A stretch of DNA of 64,000 bases from Omphiscola glabra (GCA_964017045.1 OZ024808.1:18965284-19029283), one strand, 5' to 3'. Positions 33,392 to 44,984 are shown, counted from the first letter of the stretch. Made by a program: numbers and translations. The notes: generated by a model from the letters alone, not told the origin.

Positions 33392-34113
33392 AAATGACAA
33401 GTTACTTTGGAATGAAATGACCAGTTACTTTGGATTGAAATGACCAGTTACTTTGGATTGAAATGACCAGTTACTTTGGATTGAAATGACTAGTTGCTTA
33501 GATTGAAATGACCAGTTACTTTGGATTAAAATGACCAGTTACTTTGGATTGAAATGACCAGTTACTTTGGATTGAAATGACTAGTTGCTTAGATTGAAAT
33601 GACCAGTTACTTGGATTGAAATGACCAGTTACTTTGGATTGAAATGACCAGTTACTTTGGATTGAAATGACCAGTTACTTTGGATTGAAATGACCAGTTA
33701 CTTTGGATTGAAATGACCAGTTACTTGGATTGAAATGACCAGTTACTTTGGATTGAAATGACCAGTTACTTTGGATTGAAATGACCAGTTACTTTGGATT
33801 GAAATGACCAGTTAGTATGGATTGAAATGACCAGTAACTTTGGATTGAAATGACCAGTTACTTGGATTGAAATGACCAGTAACTTTGGATTGAAATGACC
33901 AGTTACTTTGGATTGAAATGACCAGTTAGTATGGATTGAAATGACCAGTAACTTTGGATTGAAATGACCAGTTACTTTGGATTGAAATGACCAGTTAGTA
34001 TGGATTGAAATGACCAGTAACTTTGGATTGAAATGACCAGTTACTTTGGATTGAAATGACCAGTAACTTTGGATTGAAATGACCAGTTAGTATGGATTGA
34101 AATGACCAGTTAT
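33392..34113. repeat. 23-bp minisatellite
   Basis: About 31 copies of GATTGAAATGACCAGTTACT plus TTG, with TTAGTATG and 22-bp variants. In the right half TAACTTTG and TTAGTATG variants alternate in a higher-order pattern. Confidence 0.95.
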
Positions 34114-34251
34114 TTGGTTGTGTTATTCACAGAAAGTGGACTGTCTAGTTTGAGCGTTTTTGGTTTTTTGGTGGTCGCACAAAAACTGGAACCTGCATGG
34201 GCAAGTGTAATCCGTAAATGGAGATTTGTTAAGGAAAATTGGCATTCGTGT

Positions 34252-34635
34252 GGGCATGAAGATGCAGATGAGCATGAAGATTCAGATGAGCATGAAGATT
34301 CAGATGGTCATGAACATTCAGATGGTCATGAAGATTCAGATGGGCATGAAGATTCAGATGGGCATGAAGATTCAGATGAGCATGAAGATTCAGATGGTCA
34401 TGAACATTCAGGTGGTCATGAAGATTCAGAGGGGCATGAAGATTCAGATGGGCATGAAGATTCAGAGGGGCATGAAGATTCAGATGAGCATGAAGATTCA
34501 GATGGTCATGAACATTCAGGTGGTCATGAACATTCAGGTGGTCATGAAGATTCAGAGGGGCATGAAGATTCAGATGGGCATGAAGATTCAGAGGGGCATG
34601 AAGATTCAGAGGGGCATGAAGATTCAGATGGGCAT
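34252..34635 (+). repeat. 18-bp minisatellite encoding HEDSDG-type hexapeptides
   Basis: About 21 copies of GATTCAGATGGGCATGAA with GAG/GGT/GGG and CAT/GAT variants. It sits in an open frame from 34102 to 34671 (189 codons) that reads GHEDSDGHEDSDEHEDSDGH-like repeats after a non-repetitive segment (VFGFLVVAQKLEPAWASVIR). A His/Asp/Glu/Ser-rich protein cannot be excluded. However, the start ATG lies in the neighbouring 23-bp array, all repeat variation is ordinary minisatellite drift, and another frame is open too. I favour non-coding. Confidence 0.85.
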
Positions 34636-34771
34636 GCTGAAGCTTGTGTAGTCTTTTTTTTGTATTACTAATGCTTCATAGAACCTTTGATGACGAAAAC
34701 GAGAAGCAAATGTTGAGAGAGTTAAGAGAAAGGAAATGTTGTTGGCAAATTGTACATCGGGTGTTGAACTT

Positions 34772-35226
34772 TATTCTACTTTAGTGAACTTTACTATTAC
34801 TTTAGTGAACTTTACTCTTACTTTAGTGAACTTTACTCTTACTTTAGTGAACGTTACTCTTAGTAAGTAAACGTTACTCTTACTTTAGTGAAATTTACTC
34901 TTACTTTAGTGAATATTACTCTTACTTTAGTGAACTTTACTCTTTACTTTAATGAACTTTACTCTTACTTTAGTGAGCTTTACTCTTACTTTAGTGAACC
35001 TTACTCTAGTGAACTTTTCTCATACTTTAGTGAACTTTACTCTTACTTTAGTGAACTTTACTCTTAGTATAGTGAACTTTATTCTTACTTTAGTTAACTT
35101 TACTCTTTACTTTAGTGAACTTTACTCTTTACTTTAGTGAACTTTACTCTTTACTTTAGTGAACTTTACTCTTTACTTTAGTGAGCTTTACTCTTTACTT
35201 TAGTGATCTTTACTCTTACTTTAGCG
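34772..35226. repeat. 21-bp minisatellite (TTTACTCTTACTTTAGTGAAC)
   Basis: About 21 copies of TTTACTCTTACTTTAGTGAA plus C. The last third uses a 22-bp TTTACTCTTTACTTTAGTGA form. Confidence 0.95.
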
Positions 35227-35394
35227 ACGTCCAACTTCAGTGGCCACATGGAACAGATCGTGAATTTAACTTTGAAACGTTTTGTATCTCTCAGTGAACT
35301 CACTGAATGTCTCTCAAACGACTGTAAACATTGCCTCGGCGCCAGCATCTTACGATGCCATACTCGTTAATTTTTTGAAGACATGATTGGAGAA

Positions 35395-35748
35395 TCCCGC
35401 TATAGCAAATGCAGATGTATTGAGGGCATTGTGCACCAACAAGGTGGACTTCCCGTGAAGACTACATAGCAGCAGTCCGCTATCGCAATGCAGATGTATT
35501 AAAGGCATTGTGCACCAACAAGATGGACTTCCCGTGAAGACTACATAGCAGCAGTCCGCTATTGCAATGCAGATGTATTAAGGGCATTGTGCACCAACAA
35601 GATGGACTTCCCGTGAAGACTACATAGCAGCAGTCCGCTATCGCAATGCAGATGTATTGAGGGCATTGTGCACCAACAAGGTGGACTTCCCGTGAAGACT
35701 ACATAGCAGCAGTCCGCTATCGCAATGTAGATGTATTGAGGGCATCAA
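35395..35748. repeat. 79-bp minisatellite
   Basis: Four to five copies. AATGCAGATGTATTGAGGGC recurs at about 35408, 35487 and 35566, an exact 79-bp period. Units also contain GTGGACTTCCCGTGAAGACT. Identity is high. Confidence 0.93.
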
Positions 35749-35824
35749 TAACAAAAATCTGTTCGCGGAAAAACATAAATATAATATTCTTGGGGCACTC
35801 TGACTTGTAGAGTTTAGCGGAATG

Positions 35825-36125
35825 TAGAGCGTTATAGAGGCGCGTAGGGTGTTATAGAGGCACGTAGGTTGTTATAGAGCAGCGGTTCTCAACCTGTGGG
35901 TCGCGACCCCTTTTGGGGGTCGCGTGACCCTTTCCCAGGGATCCCCTAAGACCATCTGAAAACACATATACTCTACAGTTATGAAGTAGAAAAAACAATA
36001 ATTTTAAGGCTGGGGGTCGCCACAACATGAGGGACTGTATTAAAGGGTCGCGGCATTAGGAAGGTTGAGAACCACTGTTATAGAGGCACGTAGGTTGTTA
36101 TAGAGACACCTAGAGTGTTATAGCG
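35825..36125. repeat. ~19-bp GTTATAGAGGCACGTAGG repeat interrupted by SPIN
   Basis: About five copies of GTTATAGAGGCACGTAG in total lie either side of the SPIN insertion at 35880-36077. Confidence 0.8.
35880..36077 (+). mobile_element. SPIN-like hAT element, perfect TSD
   Basis: The ends are CAGCGGTTCTCAACC and GGTTGAGAACCACTG. The octamers at 35872-35879 and 36078-36085 are both TTATAGAG. The element sits inside a short tandem array whose unit contains that octamer, so the array provided the target. Confidence 0.9.
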
Positions 36126-36404
36126 GCCCGTTTTCGTTGCTGATTGATATTTAAACTATCAAATGGATTGAATAAAAGGATGTTATGACAATCAGGTTTA
36201 CAGGTTGTTTACTGGGTCAGGAACTATTGCTGTTGGTGTGGCGGTTGGGGGGCTGGGGGTCGTGTGCATCGTTGTAGAGACCGTGGTGAAATCGTTGCGA
36301 CATTGAATTGTGTATAATCTTATTTTACATAGACAAATGTCTAAGGGTTTGTTTTAAAAAGAAATGTTGGGGAGGGTGGCATACAGTCTTATGATGATCC
36401 AAAA

Positions 36405-36586
36405 CAGCGGTTCTCAACCTGTGGGTCGCGACCTATTTGGACGTCGAACCACCTTTACACGGGGGTCGCCTGAGACCACCAGAAAACACGTATTTATGAA
36501 GAAGCAACGAAAATAATTATATGGTTGCGGGTCGCCACAACATGAGTATTAAAGGGTCGCGGCTTCAGTAAGGTTGAGAACCACTG
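36405..36586 (+). mobile_element. SPIN-like hAT element, internally shortened
   Basis: The ends are CAGCGGTTCTCAACC and GGTTGAGAACCACTG. Flanks ATCCAAAA and ATCATAAA match at 6 of 8 positions. About 15 bp shorter than its neighbour at 35880-36077, lacking the CTCTACAGTT block. Confidence 0.88.
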
Positions 36587-37479
36587 ATCATAAACATTCC
36601 AAATGATATTTCTCTAAGAATTGTGCGTTTTAATACCGTCGGCGTCTCATAGTCAAGTCGAGCAGTAGTGTGAATTGAGCCACGGTTCACTCGGTGTAGA
36701 AAGTCACCGGGCTGAATCATATCCATTTCAAATGTTGACTACATTCCCTCTCCTTGGCCCGGGTTAAGCCACCGCACTTCTGCATAGGGTCTTATGTGAT
36801 TTGGACAAACAGTTGCGTAATGACAGCGCTAATCGTCTCGCTCATTAAACAAATTACTTGCAATGGTGGTCCCCGCCCACTGGCAGATATCCGCTGTCAC
36901 ATCCAATGTGCAGTTCCATTGTGGATAAAAGGACGAATAGTAAATATAGAGTTACCTTGAATTTCAGGTATTTAGACTCTAGGTGGCCCTTGTGAGTGTG
37001 CAGCGAGCCGTGACGCATGAATTTGTTGTCAGTTATTAGAAGCTTTTTGGCCGCGAAGGGAAATATCTGGTATCTCAAAACTTTTGGAATCATTGTTACA
37101 AATCCATGTCATTTTTCAGCCCTTGCAGTGCAGACGGAAGAAGGTTTTGTGACTCTGCCGCCCCAAACTCACGAACCCCACAATGCGTCCAGAATGCACT
37201 TAAAAATAAGCCATACGGGGTATATTAAGTGGACAGAAAATAACGTCCCCGCCCAAAAAAAAAAAAAAAGTTACGACACATTGTTCCTGTTAACGCAGTC
37301 CTCCCCCCCCCCACTACTATTCCACCCCACCCAATATCCCCACATCATTCAATCTTTCCCAGACGACACAAATATGTCTCGCACGATACAACAACAAACT
37401 GACACAAAAAGTTGCTGGTTGCATCTTCTACCAACGAATTAGTCTGCCGTGACATTCTAATGAGATTTTTCAAACCTTG
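36587..37479. other. No confident gene
   Basis: Frames of 68-141 codons at 36754-37442 have no recognised domain or paired splice sites. A poly(A) and C-rich patch lies at 37255-37330. Confidence 0.45.
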
Positions 37480-37625
37480 ACGTGGCCACGGCGCTCGCGC
37501 GAGGGTCACGCAGTGCATTCCGGGAGGTGTACGGATTGAGTTACCCCAAAAGAGTTAATTAATTTCTCCGACTGGTGACGTATGTCTTAGCGCCGAGCGC
37601 CCTCTGTGGTGAGCGCGGCAACCCT
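37480..37625. promoter_or_regulatory. CpG-rich islet, possible regulatory element
   Basis: A short CpG-dense stretch (GGCGCTCGCGCGAGG, AGCGCCGAGCGCC) in AT-rich surroundings. It contains GCATTCCGGGAGG, close to the ZNF143/ETS-type core, and GTGACGTATG, similar to a CRE. No downstream exon was identified. Confidence 0.3.
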
Positions 37626-37737
37626 TTTCTTCTGGAAAAAGGGGGGGGGGGGGCGAAAGTAAAGGCCGCCTTGGATGGGCTCCAGGAACTTGATTTTGTC
37701 TTTATTTGACTGCCACAAGATGTTCAAGGGTTGAAAT

Positions 37738-38850
37738 CATTGTGCTGCTGTTTGAATGACAACTTGCTGCTGTTTAAACTACTACCTGCTGCTGTTTAAA
37801 TTACAACCTGCTGCTGTTTAAATTACAACTTGCTGCTGTTTAAATTACAACTTGCTGATGTTTAAATTACAACTTGCTGTTGTTTAAATTACAACTTGCT
37901 GCTGTTTAAATTACAACTTGCTGCTGTTTAAACTACTACCTGCTGCTGTTTAAATTACAACCTGCTGCTGTTTAAATTACAACTTGCTGCTGTTTAAATT
38001 ACAACTTGCTGCTGTTTAAATTACAACTTGCTGCTGTTTAAACTACTACCTGCTGCTGTTTAAATTACAACCTGCTGCTGTTTAAATTACAACTTGCTGC
38101 TGTTTAAATTACAACTTGCTGATGTTTAAATTACAACTTGCTGTTGTTTAAATTACAACTTGCTGCTGTTTAAATTACAACTTGCTGCTGTTTAAATTAC
38201 AACTTGCTGTTGTTTAAAATACAACTTGCTGCTGCTTCAATTACAACTTGCTGCTGTTTAAATTACAACTTGCTGCTGTTTCAATTACTACTTGCTGCTG
38301 TTTCAATTACAACTTGCTGCTGTTTAAACTACTACCTGCTGCTGTTTAAATTACAACCTGCTGCTGTTTAAATTACAACTTGCTGCTGTTTAAATTACAA
38401 CTTGCTGATGTTTAAATTACAACTTGCTGTTGTTTAAATTACAACTTGCTGCTGTTTAAATTACAACTTGCTGCTGTTTAAATTACAACTTGCTGTTGTT
38501 TAAAATACAACTTGCTGCTGCTTCAATTACAACTTGCTGCTGTTTAAATTACAACTTGCTGCTGTTTCAATTACTACTTGCTGCTGTTTCAATTACAACT
38601 TGCTGCTGTTTAAATTACAACTTGCTGCTGTTTAAATTACAACTTGCTGATGTTTAAATTACAACTTGCTGCTGTTTCAATTACAACTTGCTGCTGTTTC
38701 AATTACAACTTGCTGCTGTTTCAGTTACTACTTGCTGCTGTTTCAATTACTACTTGCTGCTGTTTCATTTACAACTTGCTGCTGTTTCAATTACAACTTG
38801 CTGCTGTTTCAATTACAACTTGTTGCTGTTTCAATTACTACTGGGTGATA
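37738..38850. repeat. 22-bp minisatellite, ~50 copies
   Basis: The unit is CTGCTGTTTAAATTACAACT plus TG. The variant ACTACTACC recurs at about 37778, 37932, 38042 and 38328 (7, 5 and 13 units apart), showing higher-order block duplications. The right end uses TTTCAATTAC variants, which remove stops and create spurious ORFs. Confidence 0.96.
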
Positions 38851-39308
38851 TGTACAAAGTAGTGTTTTTAATCCGATTTGTTTATTAGGATTTCTATGGG
38901 AGAGTATCACAGCAATACGTGGGATTCCCACTGATATTGTCCCGCCTTTGTTCCAATCATCGTGCATCCACACGGTTTACTCTGGTGATGTTACACTTTT
39001 AAATCTATTAGTTGAAAAGTCGGAGATAATTTGAAAAGAAAAAAAAATTATTTGTCATAAATGTCTCCCAAAATTAATTTGAAATCTAAAAAAAAAAAAG
39101 TTTAAAAATCTTCAAATATTGGAGTAATTGTTTCCAGTATTCCAACATGCATAAACAGGTGAAGCAACAGATCAATGAAGTCAACTGCAGGTATGCCATT
39201 AAAAAATATGTTTGAAAGAAGTGAATGAACTTATAATGTTATAACCTTAAATGAAAGACACACACACACACACACACCGAAAAAAAAAAGAAAAACAAGA
39301 AAACAAAC
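38851..39308. other. No gene; dispersed repeat family D copy 1, (CA)n
   Basis: The segment at 38935-39020 (GTGCATCCACACGGTTTACT, TAGTTGAAAAGTCGG) resembles 55955-56045. A short (CA)n lies at 39259-39277. Confidence 0.45.
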
Positions 39309-39501
39309 ACTCAAACAAGCAAAGAAACACTCAAACAAGCAAAGAAACACTCAAACAAGCAAAGAAACACTCAAACAAGCAAAGAAACACTCAAACAAGC
39401 AAAGAAACACTCAAACAAGCAAAGAAACACTCAAACAAGCAAAGAAACACTCAAACAAGCAAAGAAACACTCAAACAAGCAAAGAAACACTCAAACAAGC
39501 A
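39300..39501. repeat. 20-bp minisatellite (ACACTCAAACAAGCAAAGAA)
   Basis: Ten essentially identical copies of ACACTCAAACAAGCAAAGAA. The uniformity suggests recent expansion. Confidence 0.96.
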
Positions 39502-39942
39502 GTTTCAGAAGATGTTTTGATGATTTGGGCAACTTAAAACTACTATATATATATATATACATGTTTGAGAGAAGCAACTCCCATTTCTACTCAAGTCTCA
39601 ACGTCGAGAGTTGCCGTTGTGGAGAACTCTAAACATTAGAAAGATGTTTGGAAAATGGCGTATAGCTTCTGAGACTGTTGTCAAGTTATTTCATCATGGG
39701 GTGGGTAGACTGCCGACGGATTTTGTCCAAATGGTCAGAGACAAATTAGGGAGTAGCATTTCATTTCTAGGATTTGCAGTGGACACATTGACGGGATTAA
39801 CGCAAAAAACAACCCCCCCCCCCCCCCCCCCCACTTTTTCCCTAACTCCGACAACATTTTTTATCTCTTAGAATTGTATGCACTGCCGTTTTGGATTCGA
39901 ACTTGTAACACAGTTAAGTTTTATGTTATAACCTGTAGAAAA
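39502..39942. other. No feature seen; long poly(C)
   Basis: Includes a run of about 20 C near 39812-39832 and a short TA tract at 39544. The 86-codon frame across it is not recognisable. Confidence 0.5.
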
Positions 39943-40475
39943 ATATGCGCCCTGGTGGTGTGGTGGAACAGCGACTTGATGGAACCGTGCCCTGATGGTG
40001 TCATGGAACAGCGACTTGATGGAACAGTGCCCTGATGGTGTCACGGAACAGCGACTTGATGGAACCGTGCCCTGATGGTGTCATGGAACAGCGACTTGAT
40101 GGAACCGTGCCCTGATGGTGTCATGGAACAGCGACTTGATGGAACCGTGCCCTGATGGTGTCATGGAACAGCGACTTGATGGAACAGTGCCCTGATGATG
40201 TCATGGAACAGCGACTTGATAGAACCGTGCCCTGATGGTGTCATGGAACAGCGACTTGATGGAACCGTGCCCTGATGATCTCATGGGACAGCGACTTGAT
40301 GATGTCATGGAACAGCGCCCTGATGATGACATGGAACAGCACCCTGACGATGTCATGGAACAGCGCCCTTCCGACCTCATGGAATTGTGCCCTGATGACA
40401 TCATGGAACAGCGCCCTGATGACGTCATGTAACAGCGCCCTGGTGACGTCATGTAAGAGTGCCCTGATGACATCA
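39943..40475. repeat. 40-bp minisatellite, degrading rightward
   Basis: About seven regular copies of GTGCCCTGATGGTGTCATGG plus AACAGCGACTTGATGGAACC. From 40290 they pass into a shorter GATGATGTCATGGAACAGCG type ~24-bp form with more divergence. Confidence 0.93.
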
Positions 40476-40622
40476 AGAATCATAGGAGATGCTAGGAGGC
40501 CAGCCACCCAGTTGGAACATTTTGTGTTTGCGGGGGGGGGGGTGGTGGAGTGTGGTGGCACTTCCAGGTCTACGGCATCAATAATAAAAAGTTAAGTTTT
40601 GTGAAAGATTGAAAAAGAGAAT

Positions 40623-40985
40623 GGACATACGAAAACTGAAACCTTATGGTACTGTCATGGAATTGAGAAAGCTGAAATAGTATGGTTCTGTCATGGAATT
40701 GAGAAAGCTGAAATATTATGGTTCTGTCATGGAATTGAGAAAGCAGAAATAGTATGGTGCTGTCATGGAATTGAGAAAGCTGAAATATTATGGTACTGTC
40801 ATGGAATTGAGAAAGCTGAAATAGTATGGTACTGTCATGGAATTGAGAAAGCTGAAATTTTATGGTACTGTCATGGAATTGAGAAAGCTGAAATATTATG
40901 GTACTGTCATGGAATTGAGAAAGCTGAAATAGTATGGTACTGTCATGGAATTGAGAAAGCTGAAATATTATGCTACTTTCTTTAG
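40623..40985. repeat. 36-bp minisatellite
   Basis: About ten copies of GAAATAGTATGGTACTGTCA plus TGGAATTGAGAAAGCT. AGTATGG and ATTATGG variants alternate. Confidence 0.95.
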
Positions 40986-41063
40986 TGGGTGTGGGATAAC
41001 TGAAATCGTGTGGTACTGTAATGGATTTTAAAGTACGGAAATGTTATTTTACTGTTAGCAATA

Positions 41064-41233
41064 AAGTGCATAGGGCTAGTGCCCCCTGGAGCATTGGAGC
41101 ATTCCCCCCCCCCCCCAAACCACCTCCTTTAAAAACACTATGCAGATTACGAAAACGCCAACACTCCGTATATAGAAAAAAGTCTCCGGCTGTGTAGACA
41201 GGCCGCACCACCCCCGTTCTACCTACGCCAGTG
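41064..41233. mobile_element. Degraded hAT-like MITE
   Basis: The right end CTACCTACGCCAGTG and left end AAGTGCATAGGGCTAG are weakly inverted and resemble CACTGGCGTAG-type termini. The inside is G/C-run rich and non-coding. No acceptable target duplication was found, so the left boundary is approximate. Confidence 0.45.
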
Positions 41234-41239
41234 ATTGCA

Positions 41240-41480
41240 AGGATAACTATAAAATATAAATACATGGATCCATGTTTGTAGTTTTATAGATATAAGTTAG
41301 ACGAAATAGTATGAATACGAGAATGGTTATAAGATATCTGCAGTGTATAGTACGGTTATAAGTATTTTTATGATATATCTGCACTTCTGCAATGTACAGT
41401 ACAGTTATAAGTATTGATATGATATATCGGTACTTCTGCAATGTACAGTAGAGTTACATGTATTGACATAGGATATCTGC
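41240..41480. repeat. Degenerate ~55-bp tandem repeat
   Basis: Four diverged units share CTGCAATGTACAGTA, AGTTATAAGTATT and GATATATCTG. Confidence 0.7.
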
Positions 41481-41957
41481 AATGCATATTACAGTTACAT
41501 ATATGAAATAGCTGTAACAGCCCCTCCCCTTCAAACGACCCTCTTCAGAACGTGTTACTTATAAACTAAATTGTAAAAATGACAATCTCCATTGGATAGT
41601 GTCTCGGAATTTTGTATCCAAATGGATTTCATGGATACATCAAAAATGAGACTCACCATGTTCCATCTGGCACACATTTGTTTGATATATGCCACATAAG
41701 CTAGCTACAAAATTCTGGAGTTTAAAAAAAAAAGTGGAGGGGGAGGGGAGACTTCGGGTACGTAAACCTGGGCACAGCTGGGAGTCCTGGTTGACCTCAT
41801 GACGTTTCCTCCTCCCCCCCCCTCACCCTACTCCAGATTTCGCACCTGTTGTGTCGACTTCTTGCTATACTCCGAAATGCCTTTCCCCCTTCGCTCAGGT
41901 TCGACCCAAAGTCTTTATGGGATGTTCTGCTCGCCTTGGTCTTTCTGTTTGAAACAT
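41481..41957. other. No feature seen
   Basis: Mixed sequence with a poly(C) patch near 41813 and no recognised family. Confidence 0.5.
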
Positions 41958-42265
41958 GACTTGAAGTGCACGATTTTCTCATACTAGTACTAACATGACT
42001 TGAAGTGCACGATTTTCTCATACTAGTACTAACATGACTTGAAGTGCACGATTTTCTCATACTAGTACTAACATGACTTGAAGTGCACGATTTTCTCATA
42101 CTAGTACTAACATGACTTGAAGTGCACGATTTTCTCATACTAGTACTAACATGACTTGAAGTGCACGATTTTCTCATACTAGTACTAACATGACTTGAAG
42201 TGCACGATTTTCTCATACTAGTACTAACATGACTTGAAGTGCACGATTTTCTCATACTAGTACTA
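41958..42265. repeat. 39-bp minisatellite, very homogeneous
   Basis: Eight copies of AACATGACTTGAAGTGCACG plus ATTTTCTCATACTAGTACT with essentially no differences between copies. This is the most uniform array in the window. The multiple-of-three unit explains the minus-strand TSMRKSCTSSHVS repeat frame. Confidence 0.96.
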
Positions 42266-42460
42266 AGTGTTTTCTTTTGTGATATCTGTAGGCAAGCTTC
42301 TCTAACACTAGTATCAAGTGTTATCTTTTGTGAAATCTGTAGGCAAGCTTCTCTCACACTACGGTACGGTCAAGCTTTTTCTTCTTTGATATCTGCAGGC
42401 AAGCTTCTCTCACACTAGTATCAAGCGTTTTCTTTTGCGATATCTGTAGGCAAGCTATCA
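42266..42460. repeat. ~51-bp minisatellite
   Basis: Four diverged units with TTTTCTTTTGTGATATCTGT, AGGCAAGCTTCTCTCACACT and AGTATCAAG. It directly continues the 39-bp array and shares its ACTAGTA junction word. Confidence 0.88.
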
Positions 42461-43551
42461 TGTCAGTGTCTCTTTCTCTGTGACGTCATACGATGAGTTG
42501 TCCCGGGGTCACATAATTGCCACGGAGTTATAGAGCCGGTCGGTTTCTGTTTTCGGCCACCAGTAAGGTAACACCGTATATTCAGCTGTCTATTCTCCAT
42601 TATTTGGTTTCTTTACATGTGCCTCTAGCCTCCCCCTTCTCCCCACCACCACTCTTCAACCCCCCGATCATCTGTTGCCTCCCACTTTCAAGACCTCCCC
42701 CCCCCCACCTCTCGTAACACCCTTCGTACTTCCTTGACCTACTTCACGCTACCGCCCCTTCCCCATTCATCCATGGCGCAAAGTCACCTCCTCCCCCTTC
42801 CCGTTAATGAAACACACACCCAAACATTACCCCGTGTTACCTTTTTTGTTACGTTATTATTTATAATCGCTCCTCCATCACTGTTCGCTGGCGCCCCCTT
42901 CCCAACAACCCCTATAAGACAACAACCGTATTATTACACAATGTAACCGCATAGGGTTGCCAACGGGTTGGCCGATACCGTTTGAAACAAAAAATCCAGA
43001 CGCCTTTGCATCATTCCCCCCCCCCCATCTCCCGGAGCTTCCGAGAAGGAAAGGGAAAAAAAGGGGGGGGGGGCAAATGTATGTAAATTTTCGTCATTTA
43101 TTGTTATGAATTATCTCGGACACTCACCGGAAATACCGGGCAGTGCACGTGGCAACCCTTTATCCACATCAAAGTAGACCAAAGCTCATTCAACTTCATT
43201 CCACTCAACCCTCTTACCCACGCAACCTTCACACTCAATCCTCACATCCAACCTTACCACCCAGCTCTCACGCGCAATCCTCCCATGCCCCCAACACCAC
43301 AACTCGTGCAACCATCCACACTCAGTTCCCACACCCAACCCTAAAAACCAAATCCTCCCACCCAACCCTCCAACCCAACTCTCCAACTTCTGCAACCTCC
43401 CACCCAGCCCTCCAACCCATCCATCTTCCCAAAAGTTCACACTTGAGCCACATAACCGTTGATCAGAATCCCTTTCACGTACCAACATTTCTTGAGTAAG
43501 AAAGTAATTTCACATTTTGTCACCCCCGCATCGATTTGACATGATATAGTT
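42461..43551. other. No gene; pyrimidine-rich stretches
   Basis: C/T-rich segments at 42620-42800 and a degenerate CAACCCTCxxACCCA pattern at 43190-43420. Proline/serine/histidine frames here reflect composition. Confidence 0.5.
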
Positions 43552-43737
43552 CAGTGGTTCTCAACCTTTCAAATGCCCCGACTATTTCATATGTTTGCTC
43601 ATGTTATGGCGACCCCCATCCACAAACTTATTTTGTTGCTACTTCATAACTGTGTTTTCCAATGGTCCTAGGCAACCCCTGTGAAAGGGTCGTTTGACCC
43701 CCAAAGGGGGTCGCAACACACAGGTTGAGAACCGATG
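43552..43737 (-). mobile_element. SPIN-like hAT element
   Basis: The ends are CAGTGGTTCTCAACC and GGTTGAGAACCGATG. Flanks ATATAGTT and ATTTGGTT match at 6 of 8. The body is about 186 bp, with a small deletion around the GTAGAGTATATGTG block. It is more decayed than the copies at 14.7 and 15.5 kb. Confidence 0.88.
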
Positions 43738-43754
43738 ATTTGGTTGATGTATTA

Positions 43755-43985
43755 GTGACTATTATATTCCCTAGAAGTTAAGGGAAGAGGAACAGATAGC
43801 ACCATTAAGATTCATTGACCTTAAAGAACAAGGAACATATAGCACTATTAAGATCCCTTGACCTGAGGGAAGAGGAACAGCTAGGATTAATATGTTCTCT
43901 AGAAGTTAATAGAAGAAGAGCAGATAGCATTATTATATTCCCGAGATGTTAAGGGAGGAGGAACAGCTAGCAACTATTATATTCA
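43755..43985. repeat. Degenerate ~60-bp tandem repeat
   Basis: Three to four diverged units share GAAGTTAAGGGAAGAGGAAC and AGATAGCACTATTA. Old array. Confidence 0.65.
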
Positions 43986-44984
43986 CTGCACTGGTTCACC
44001 CCACGCCTTAAGAGGAAAAAAAAAAAAAAAAGAAAGAAAGAAAAACAATTATCGCGGCCTTCTGAGCTGAATGTTTGAGAGCGAAAGAGTGACAACCGCG
44101 ATAAGAAAGTTTACGTAGATAGTTGAGAAGTTCCACCGGTGTCAGCAGCCCCCAGGGCCACGTAGTCAGTGCAGCATTGTAGAAACATTAAAATTCTAAC
44201 ACAGGATGTGGGCCTACATTGCGGAATGAGGGCGAAACCGTGTCTCGTCCACAGGTTTGTTGTATAAACTTATGGCGATTTCGCATGAAAGACGGGGGGG
44301 GGGGACATTATTCGTTACTTTGTAATCATACTTGTGGTGAGATACGAGGAGGTTGGGGGGGGGGTGACTGGACAAAAACAGTGCGGGGGGGGGGGCGTGG
44401 CAGCCACCAAATTGTTCAGTCAGGTTTGTAATAGAAAATTTAAATATGGAATTCGCTAAAATTAGAAGACAATGTAAGTGTAAGGTTTATTGAAAGATTT
44501 TCTAGCCACGTTGTCACATGCTGCGTCACCTTGTCATTGATTTTGAAACCAGTCAACATAGAGAATACGGAACTAGCTTTACTCTTTGATTCGATAATGT
44601 TCACAACTTTTCCTAACATTCACCATGCACACACATTTTTAAGAGGGTCCTGGGGGATACCTTACAATCTATCGAGATCTATCAACCAAAGCCATATATA
44701 ATAGCAATTGAGAATACTGTGGCTCTATCTGTTTTAGGATTAAGTCCAAGCATAGTTCCTGCAAGAATGCAAGCTCAACCCATGAAAATAATCCCGAATC
44801 AGACCAAATGTAATCTGACCAAATATCATCTGACCAAATGTCATCTGACCATATCTCACCTCATCAAATGTCACCGAATCGTTTTTTTGAAAACTTGATT
44901 TTTTTTAAACAATATTTTTTGATATTTCGATAATTATGATTGGACTTTAAAAATCTATCATTTCTGGAGCTCTTTGCAAAACAG
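43986..44984. other. No confident feature; G-runs and four ATCTGACCAAATGT units
   Basis: G-runs near 44293, 44356 and 44384, and three to four copies of ATCTGACCAAATGT at about 44810-44860. No exon recognised. Confidence 0.5.

Noticed and set aside
37017..37442. 141-codon ORF as a gene
   Set aside because: It runs through poly(A) and C-rich low-complexity DNA, and no domain is recognisable.
39611..39871. 86-codon ORF as a gene
   Set aside because: The C-terminal half is encoded by a poly(C) run and the rest has no homologous pattern I know.
41797..42357. 186-codon Ser/Lys-rich ORF
   Set aside because: It is mostly the 39-bp array (TSMRKSCTSSHVS units) read in its open phase.
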